A stretch of DNA of 64,000 nt from Rachicladosporium sp. CCFEE 5018 (taxonomy: Eukaryota > Ascomycota > Dothideomycetes > Cladosporiales > Cladosporiaceae): assembly GCA_002077045.2 (NCBI GenBank), contig KZ111186.1:62001-126000 (forward strand), in the 5' to 3' direction. The notes beneath the pieces were generated by a model. It had not been told where the DNA came from. It was given only the letters and a program-made list of their open reading frames with translations, and ran no database searches. The translations under genes and the position numbers were made by a program. Every line of letters starts with the position of its first letter. Within the stretch, counting starts at the first letter, position 1. This document shows, in pieces, positions 57,938 to 64,000 of this stretch.

Positions 57938-58264
57938 GTGCCAATGCAGCTGCGCAACTCTGTGATAGGCTGTCGAAGGGGCGGAGACGGGAGATTGGCC
58001 AGAGCGAGGAGAAGGAGGTGGGATGTGTGGGAGGTGCTGAGGGAGAAGCGGAGAGGGAAGCTGGGGTTGCATGATGCTGTGCAGGCGCCGCCGGAGATCA
58101 AGGTGAGGCCTAGGGAGAGATTCAAGGTTGAGGAGGGGGCGAGGGTGGTGGTCTCGAATGTGCCAAAGGGGGCGGAGATTTTGAGCAAGAGGGAGGAGTT
58201 GGGAGTTGCGAGGAGGGAGGTTATTGAGAGGTATCGGGAAATGATGGGGAGGGGAAAGGGCTGA
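57938..58264 (+). CDS. hypothetical basic protein
   Basis: A 108-codon frame, strongly basic and helical: RARRRRWDVWEVL, then KVRPRERFKVEEGARVVV and KGAEILSKREELG, ending MGRGKG. The latter half has the look of a conserved domain and the codon third positions are G/C-rich as in the better genes here, but I cannot name the family. The proline-rich frame on the other strand is probably its shadow. An upstream exon is possible. Confidence 0.4.
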   Translation: MPMQLRNSVIGCRRGGDGRLARARRRRWDVWEVLREKRRGKLGLHDAVQAPPEIKVRPRERFKVEEGARVVVSNVPKGAEILSKREELGVARREVIERYREMMGRGKG

Positions 58265-58845
58265 TTCGGATTGCGCTTCAGGAAGGTAGTCGGGGGCATT
58301 TCCACTCCAATTACCGTCGGCTGTCTCGATGACATTTAGATCAGCGGCGTCCTGGAGTTGGTTGCGATGCACTATCTCTCGAGTCTTGCCAGAACGGGCA
58401 AGACTCGATGATGACACTCGGTGTCGTCCGAAAGCCTCGTGCTAATACTCTCGCGCTAGTCAACCAAAAGTTTCCACGGCGGCCGAACAGCACGGCAACA
58501 TCCTCAAGATGATGCGTGATCTAAGGATTCATCTCGGTTACACTGGGCGAGTCTTTGGCCCTTGAAAGGTAGTAGTGTTGCTCGAAGGGACAACGACGAT
58601 TTGGAGGGTAGCGGCTATGGACCAGTGATGTGAAGTGCCTGGATTTCATGATATCGAAGAAGGTGAGGTTGCGCACCCTAGTGAGATGATTCGTAAGCTA
58701 TTTTCGCGTCTTCTGTCTGGTATATGAATGATTGACTGAGGTTAGGTAACAGTAACTGGACAAAGAGATGATTGAATGATCCAACTCCCAAGACTGCCGG
58801 CTGCATCGCATGCTTCAAACTTGCCGCTTAGGGAGAGACCACTGT
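58265..58845. other. intergenic, no gene seen
   Basis: 3' flank of both neighbours. No frame with motif and no repeats noticed. Confidence 0.4.
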
Positions 58846-59283
58846 TCACTCCATCTCGATCGCTACTACGTCCTCCCTTTTCTTGTACGAATTATCGATG
58901 CATACCGTATCGCAGGTTGTGGGCGAAATGCCAAGGTTGTGCACAAAGTTTCGGTCGACCTTATGGCAGTCCTTCCAGGATGGATAATACCCGGGATGGA
59001 TACAATCTGGGGCGAAATTGCAGCAGTCGATTGTGGTGAAGACACACTGGCTCCCATCATTCAACTCACCAGCGAATGTCGCAATTGGGTTGGCGATGAC
59101 AGATCCAACGTAACCGGAATACGTAGTGCCGTAGCCCTTGTTGTATGCGACAGTTCCGGAGAATTCGTGGCTCGGTGTGCCAGAGCAGTCCAGACTTTTG
59201 TACACCTTCAATGTCATTGCATTACCCGCATGGGCAGTAGTAGCGAAGAGGGCTGCCATGGCTGCGGCGGCGAGGAAATGCAT
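58846..59283 (-). CDS. small secreted cysteine-rich protein
   Basis: ATG 59283, 145 residues, single exon. A clear signal peptide (MHFLAAAAMAALFATTAHA) should be cut after AHA near residue 19. The mature part of about 125 residues has nine cysteines (LDCSG, SQCVF, DCCN, PDC, KDCH, TTCD, VCI), mostly in the second half, enough for four disulfide bonds. No catalytic motif is visible. Size, export signal and cysteines match fungal secreted effectors or surface proteins; that role is inferred. The frame is intact. Confidence 0.8.
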   Translation of the reverse strand: MHFLAAAAMAALFATTAHAGNAMTLKVYKSLDCSGTPSHEFSGTVAYNKGYGTTYSGYVGSVIANPIATFAGELNDGSQCVFTTIDCCNFAPDCIHPGYYPSWKDCHKVDRNFVHNLGISPTTCDTVCIDNSYKKREDVVAIEME

Positions 59284-60298
59284 CTTGGTGAGCCGGGCGG
59301 TCTACACGGGTCTGGATTGATCGGTCATGGCACATGGCGACTGAGAAAGCTGCTATACTTTTCGGCTTGCCTTGCAGGACCTTGTTGGCTTAACTGTGAG
59401 ACACTCTATTCCTCTGATCACACTGAGGTGTTGAGGACTGGGGCTCCATATCTGGCAGAGGGGGTCTTACTTTACATTAGAAAGAGCTCTGTGCCGTTGC
59501 AACGCCGCCAACATCTGCGAACACCACAATCGTCACTCTTGCCTCGCTGCGCTTCCCTAACCAAGCCGCATGTGTGCAACTAATCACTACCGCTGCATTA
59601 GCGCTTCAACGTTGCAGGTGCATGCTACTGCAGTTGACGGAGCGGGCGATGCAAGTCGTCTACATGCTCGGATTTACTGTAGGATCTCCTGGTAGCCGTG
59701 GTAGACAGGATCCACGGCGGTTCAAGCGGTCGAGTAGGTGTCTGTAGAGATATCGCGGCTTGTCCCTACAATTCGCACTAATGCACTCCACCCGGTCAAG
59801 TCGCCCTTGCATTGATCTCTCGAGCTGCATTTGGCTTTATGCAGCTAAGGCATGTTGGTCACACAGGAAACAACACACGCCGTTGACGCCTCGAAAGGTC
59901 GAGACTTCGTCCACGCAACGGCGCACGTGGTTTGCGGTCTTCATACCATTGGCCGATCTGCATTGCTTGTTTTTGACCCGTCCCGGGGAGAGCTTAGAGT
60001 CGCTTCACACTTCGGTGCCAATCCGAGCCGCTAGGGCATGCAAGCTTCAATCAAGGCGGTACTCGCTACATCAAACACTATCGTTTGCAATCCATCGGCA
60101 TGGCGCGAATGCATGCAGCTTGGTCACCAGACCGCCAGCGTCCAACAGATACACAAGATGCTTCTAGTAATTGAGGGGCATTGGCATGCTTCGAAGGCAA
60201 GTTTCCCGCTTCATTCGCTTCATTGCTCCACCATCGGGATACCCTCTCCCCTGCTTCGACCAATTTGTTTTCCTAGACATCAGCCCCTCTCATTCACG
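59284..60298. other. divergent intergenic region
   Basis: Lies between the minus-strand secreted protein and the plus-strand UstYa-like gene and should contain both promoters. Plus-strand frames (59760-60167, 60038 onward) have no motif. Confidence 0.4.
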
Positions 60299-61234
60299 AT
60301 GGAAGACCAAAATGTGGAAGTTGCACAGCCCTTCCTGAAAAAGACGGTCGACTCGCCGTCATTCCGGCCTAACAACTTTAGGCGCATAATACTATGGTTT
60401 CTTGGCCTTGCGTCTGCGATTATCATGGTCGGCTTACTGGTAGTGTCCTACCGAGCAGCTGCAAACCACGAGAGCGGCTGCCGTGCTGGCGAGCTAAGTA
60501 AGCTAAGAACCAAAATTTCGGTAAGTGCTCATCGAACTGATGTGAGATCCTAGGAACGCCCGCATGCCGCCAGGTGATTCAGACCTTCACTGGTGGTCTT
60601 AGATACGACGACGAGGGACACCTTTACCGAAACACTAATGGAGAGCATCGATCCTACACGGGAAACAGTTCCGAAGTTGACGCAGCATGGCGCGTGTTCG
60701 ATGCTAGTGCGCAAGCTCCTTGCAACGGACCACGAAATCAGGATCTAACCCGTCCCAGTCCAAACCATCAGGTTGAAGGCCGAAGAAGTCGATATTGGGG
60801 GCCTCTTTGTGAATGGACAGTCTATGGTCGTCACCATACCAGACGTCTTCCATCAGCTTCATTGTCTTGTAAGTGTCTGGGATGTTTCCAGCGGTGGCTC
60901 AGGAACGCTAAGCCTCCAGAATCAAGTTCGGATGGCTCTGTACGATGATGGATACCATGCGGCCTCCAACGCAAAGCAGCGCATGCACGTCGGTAGGGTC
61001 GCTCCATCGCTCATTGTTGAATCGCTGATCTGAGATGTGGCTGCAGAGCACTGCATCGACTACATCAGACAAGCGATCCAGTGTCAATCGGATCTTACGC
61101 CTCTGAGGCTCTATTACAGCGAACCAGCGCACAGGATGATGGTAGATTTTGAGGGAAATCGTCAATGCAGGGACTTTGATGCGGCCCTCGATTGGGCGTG
61201 GGAGCATCACGCGGCTAAAGTCGATGTGCCGTGA
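60299..61234 (+). CDS. UstYa-like (DUF3328) membrane oxidase
   Basis: Five exons: 60299-60520, 60574-60706, 60759-60868, 60920-60992 and 61047-61234, joining to 241 residues in one frame with GT-AG introns of 51-54 nt. Residues about 28-50 form a single membrane helix (ILWFLGLASAIIMVGLLVVS). The luminal part carries both HxxHC signatures, FHQLHCLNQVR (formed across an intron) and HVEHCIDYIRQ (formed across another), preceded by LKAEEVDIGGLF and followed by DFDAALDWAWEHHA. UstYa proteins catalyse oxidative cyclisation or other oxidations in fungal peptide and other secondary-metabolite clusters, with metal likely bound by the histidine motifs. No ustiloxin-like precursor with repeated cores was found nearby, so it appears solitary. 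Confidence 0.9.
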
Positions 61235-61880
61235 GATGATCATACTCCCGTGACCGCGAGATGCTGTCTCAGGCGTGCAGTATTTGTGTTTGTATTTCGG
61301 TGAATTGCCATAGAGTAAGTAAGAAGCTCCGAGTGCCCGAAACTCCGAGTGTATACGCTAGAGTCGGAGGAGAACATGGTATCTTCTGATCGTTCTCAAT
61401 AACGATACTAAGAAAGTCTTCGGGCTGCACCAAGCTTAGTTGGTGGTAGCCGCTAGTTCATGCGGCCTATAGCGAGAAATGTTGGTGGCGTCCAGTGTAT
61501 TTTGGCTCTAGGCTCCTGTGACATGCCTGTGCATAGTTACTTAGTTCTCATGCTATGCAGTCATTGCAACGCAACTATGTGGCTTTGATCAGGAGGCACT
61601 GCATGCATTAGCGCTGAACTCGTGCTGAACGCAGAAGGCCCATGTGAGCTTGGGCATTGGTGGGCGAGCCAGCTCAGTTCGAGAGAGCAAGGCGGTAGAG
61701 GAAGGCATCTTCTCGGCTAGCACTCTACCTATATAACTCGATATACGATGCCGAAACATCATCCCCTTGTTAGCAGAGCCAACCCAGTTGTGTATAGCCG
61801 TCAGTAGTATTATCTCCAAATCTCACCATCTAAGAGCATTTGCGTTCACCACCCCAACAGGTCGCCTCGACAGTATCACC

Positions 61881-62384
61881 ATGCATTTCACATCGGTCCT
61901 CCTCGGTCTGAGCGCCGCAGCAGGAACAGCGCTTGCCAGTACCACGGCAAGTCTCTTCGTCCACAACAACTGCGCTAAAGACGTATACCTTATCTACAGC
62001 AATAACGCTTATAAGTCGGCGGCCAAAACGCTCGCATCTGGAATGGGCTTCGAGGTCGTTCTGTCCGGCGAAGGTAGACATTGCCTAGAGAGTATTGCGG
62101 CCAAAGACTCCAGGCTGACATCTGATTCCAATGCAGGATACAGCGTCGGTTTCTCTAAAAGCCCGAACTTCTACGCCACAAACGTGGCAAAGCTGATCAT
62201 GGGTTACTCCATCAATACCGCTAGCGACCTGCTTTACTACAGCTTCACGAACAACGACGGCAACGCATTCGCAGGCCAGAGTTGGAAGCCGGTAGGGTCC
62301 GGGGATTGTCCGAATGTCAACACGGCAGATAAGGTCACATATCCGTGCACGCCAGCCACCCAAAAGCTCACGCTATGTAACTGA
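61881..62384 (+). CDS. secreted Bys1/thaumatin-like protein
   Basis: ATG 61881, 167 residues, single exon. Signal peptide MHFTSVLLGLSAAAGTALA, then TASLFVHNNCAKDVYLIY, a typical first strand of the Bys1 family. Further on come LLYYSFTNNDGNAFAG and DCPNVN, with a terminal KLTLCN. Cysteines are few (five in the mature chain). Bys1-like proteins are secreted fungal proteins of unclear function with a thaumatin-like beta fold. The frame is intact. Confidence 0.78.
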   Translation: MHFTSVLLGLSAAAGTALASTTASLFVHNNCAKDVYLIYSNNAYKSAAKTLASGMGFEVVLSGEGRHCLESIAAKDSRLTSDSNAGYSVGFSKSPNFYATNVAKLIMGYSINTASDLLYYSFTNNDGNAFAGQSWKPVGSGDCPNVNTADKVTYPCTPATQKLTLCN

Positions 62385-64000
62385 ACAAGTCCTGTGCTCG
62401 TAGGCACAGAGGTGAAGTGTCAATAGGGATGAGGTTCAAAGGTTATGTTGATTATTCTGCAGGGCTAGAGGCAGGGCTAGCATGGAGCGAACGGAGCGAG
62501 CGCAAGGTAGTGCTCGGTTATGGTTAGGGTTAGGGTAAACAGTGGTCCGAGGGGGGTATCGCGGGGGAGGGGCTTATTCTTCGATATCTGAATGGCCATC
62601 TTGGAGCTGCATACTGAAATGCGAGCAGGACAAAAAGTGCCTTCAGATTCCGCTTTCCCGCCCGCCTTCGTGATAGAGAGGAATTAGTGACACAAAATGT
62701 AGGTAGGAACTCACGACACACCTATGTTACCTGCAGATCTCAGTAAATCCTATTCATTAAGATCCTGTATAATTATCAACAGAGTTTTGAATTTGGTGAT
62801 GGATGGTCACTTACCCCTCCAAAGTGCAATTCGCCATGAACTTGGCTTCCCTCATGTATACTGAAGTATTCCAAGAGCTCGGGCCGGTGGTGCTGTTGTA
62901 GTCGTTGGATTAGAGCTGTTTCATACGCTCGATTTAGAGACTGGAGAGGCACGGACTACAATTTCACAATCTATAAACGTATGCGTCCACTCTCAGATAC
63001 TAAACAATGAGTTCCTGGCTGCTTCAGCTGCATGCATTATCAGCACATGAGCCTGACACTTATCACACATACGCATTCACCTAAAAAATTGTACCCTCCT
63101 ACGTTGTTCACTTGGGATTCATGCAATTTTGCATTTTTTGCTCTGCTACTAACCCGACCCTGACGTATCGCATACGTGTTGAGGACTTTCAAGGTACGGT
63201 CATGCCCCTGCATTTAGCGATCATAGTGGCAAACCTACTCAGAGCAAATCCCGCCGATACGCTAGTCGATAGCCAGGTCAGGTTAAGAGGGCTAGGATGG
63301 GTTACTTGAGAAACCCCCTGAGCCGCTGGAATGGTAAGATTCTCGATCACTGTCTACGAGGAATGTACTTGAGATGTACATGTTTTGAAGCAAAGAGCGT
63401 GATTCAGCCTAGGCTCAGCCGCGTCGGACAGGGTAGGTAGTTCCATCGCGTTTGGAGTGCTAATACCTCTTCTTCATTTGCTGGTTAGAGAGCTCCATGT
63501 CACCGCAGACCCCTCAGCGGACCTCAAAACCTTGGAGTCAAGACTGCCATATTGTGTATCAAAGAAGTTATACACGATCAGTAGTGGCGTATCATTCGTT
63601 ACCAAGGGCTCTGCGCTCAAGCTTCTCGCTAGCGTAAACCCGAGCTTCGTCTGTGGCATTTACAGATTTGATATCGCATATCTTCGCCCACATTACACAT
63701 TTAGGATCAGCAATTGTCTCGCGATATCGCACGTAAATGTGTATACGGTAGTCCGCTTTGAAATATCGTGCATCTCGATCCCCAGAGTATGGCACTGCGT
63801 ACCCACATAGAGCGCATGTTCTCCAAGCTTTTACGAGCATGGTAGACCCCGCATGTCCTTACGTGTCTGCTAGCGAGATGTCGCGGATCCTCGTGAGCGC
63901 TCTTGGTGGCAAGTCCAAGTAACCGTTTCAATACATCGCGAGTTGCCATGCATCCGCTTAGTTGTATATGCAAGATAGCGTCCCGAGAGTAGATCTACAA
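62385..64000. other. intergenic to window end
   Basis: Short frames only (longest 117 codons at 63457-63810, without motif). A short telomere-type repeat lies at its start. Nothing else was recognised. Confidence 0.35.
62522..62536 (+). repeat. short interstitial telomere-type repeat
   Basis: GG followed by two TTAGGG units and T; a degenerate TTATGG precedes. TTAGGG is the usual telomere unit of filamentous ascomycetes. Only two perfect units are present. Confidence 0.6.

Overview
The window looks like nuclear DNA of a filamentous ascomycete, most likely a dothideomycete. The evidence is short GT-AG introns (about 43-82 nt), fungal-only families (Zn2Cys6 regulators, zf-3CxxC, UstYa/DUF3328, alpha-1,3-glucan synthase, telomere-linked RecQ-type helicase) and long TpA-rich, CpA/TpG-poor tracts typical of repeat-induced point mutation (RIP). 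It is gene-poor, repeat-rich accessory sequence. It has a subtelomeric flavour, with a decayed telomere-linked helicase, a short TTAGGG tract and many broken genes.

Layout. 1-8.4 kb: mostly no recognisable gene, plus a 19-bp minisatellite, an intact C2H2/3CxxC zinc-finger gene and a partial conserved fungal gene. 8.4-14.7 kb: an RNA-silencing pair on the minus strand. The first member is a Dicer-like gene of the DCL-2 type, whose seven exons join into one open frame but with changed residues in the helicase Walker A motif and in RNase IIIa. The second is an Argonaute/QDE-2 Piwi remnant with frameshifts. 16-20.6 kb: broken isoaspartyl peptidase, a short-chain dehydrogenase and a zinc polyol-type dehydrogenase. 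21-22.4 kb: RIP-altered repeats including a 99-bp tandem unit. 22.4-28.2 kb: broken sterol-type glucosyltransferase, an IBR zinc-finger scrap and the C-terminal membrane third of an alpha-1,3-glucan synthase. 28.3-36.2 kb: hAT-derived element, RecQ-type helicase pseudogene, membrane-anchored M43 metalloprotease pseudogene and a RIP-altered Fot1/Pogo element with 45-bp inverted ends. 37.7-47.4 kb: regulatory genes (SAM+HMG-box, C2H2, two Zn2Cys6, an OrsD-like zinc finger, a glutamine-rich protein). 48.2-50.8 kb: piggyBac-like element. 51.9-54.6 kb: an intact NmrA-like reductase and a fragment of a second. 58.8-62.4 kb: secreted cysteine-rich protein, an intact five-exon UstYa-like oxidase and a Bys1-like secreted protein.

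A recurrent theme is single-base frameshifts and in-frame stops in genes that are otherwise well conserved. Either the region is decaying or the assembly carries uncorrected indels; the sequence alone cannot separate these. Genes that read cleanly after splicing are dcl2, NmrA-like, both Zn2Cys6 genes, UstYa-like, both secreted proteins and the C2H2/3CxxC gene. No ribosomal or transfer RNA gene and no CRISPR array was recognised.
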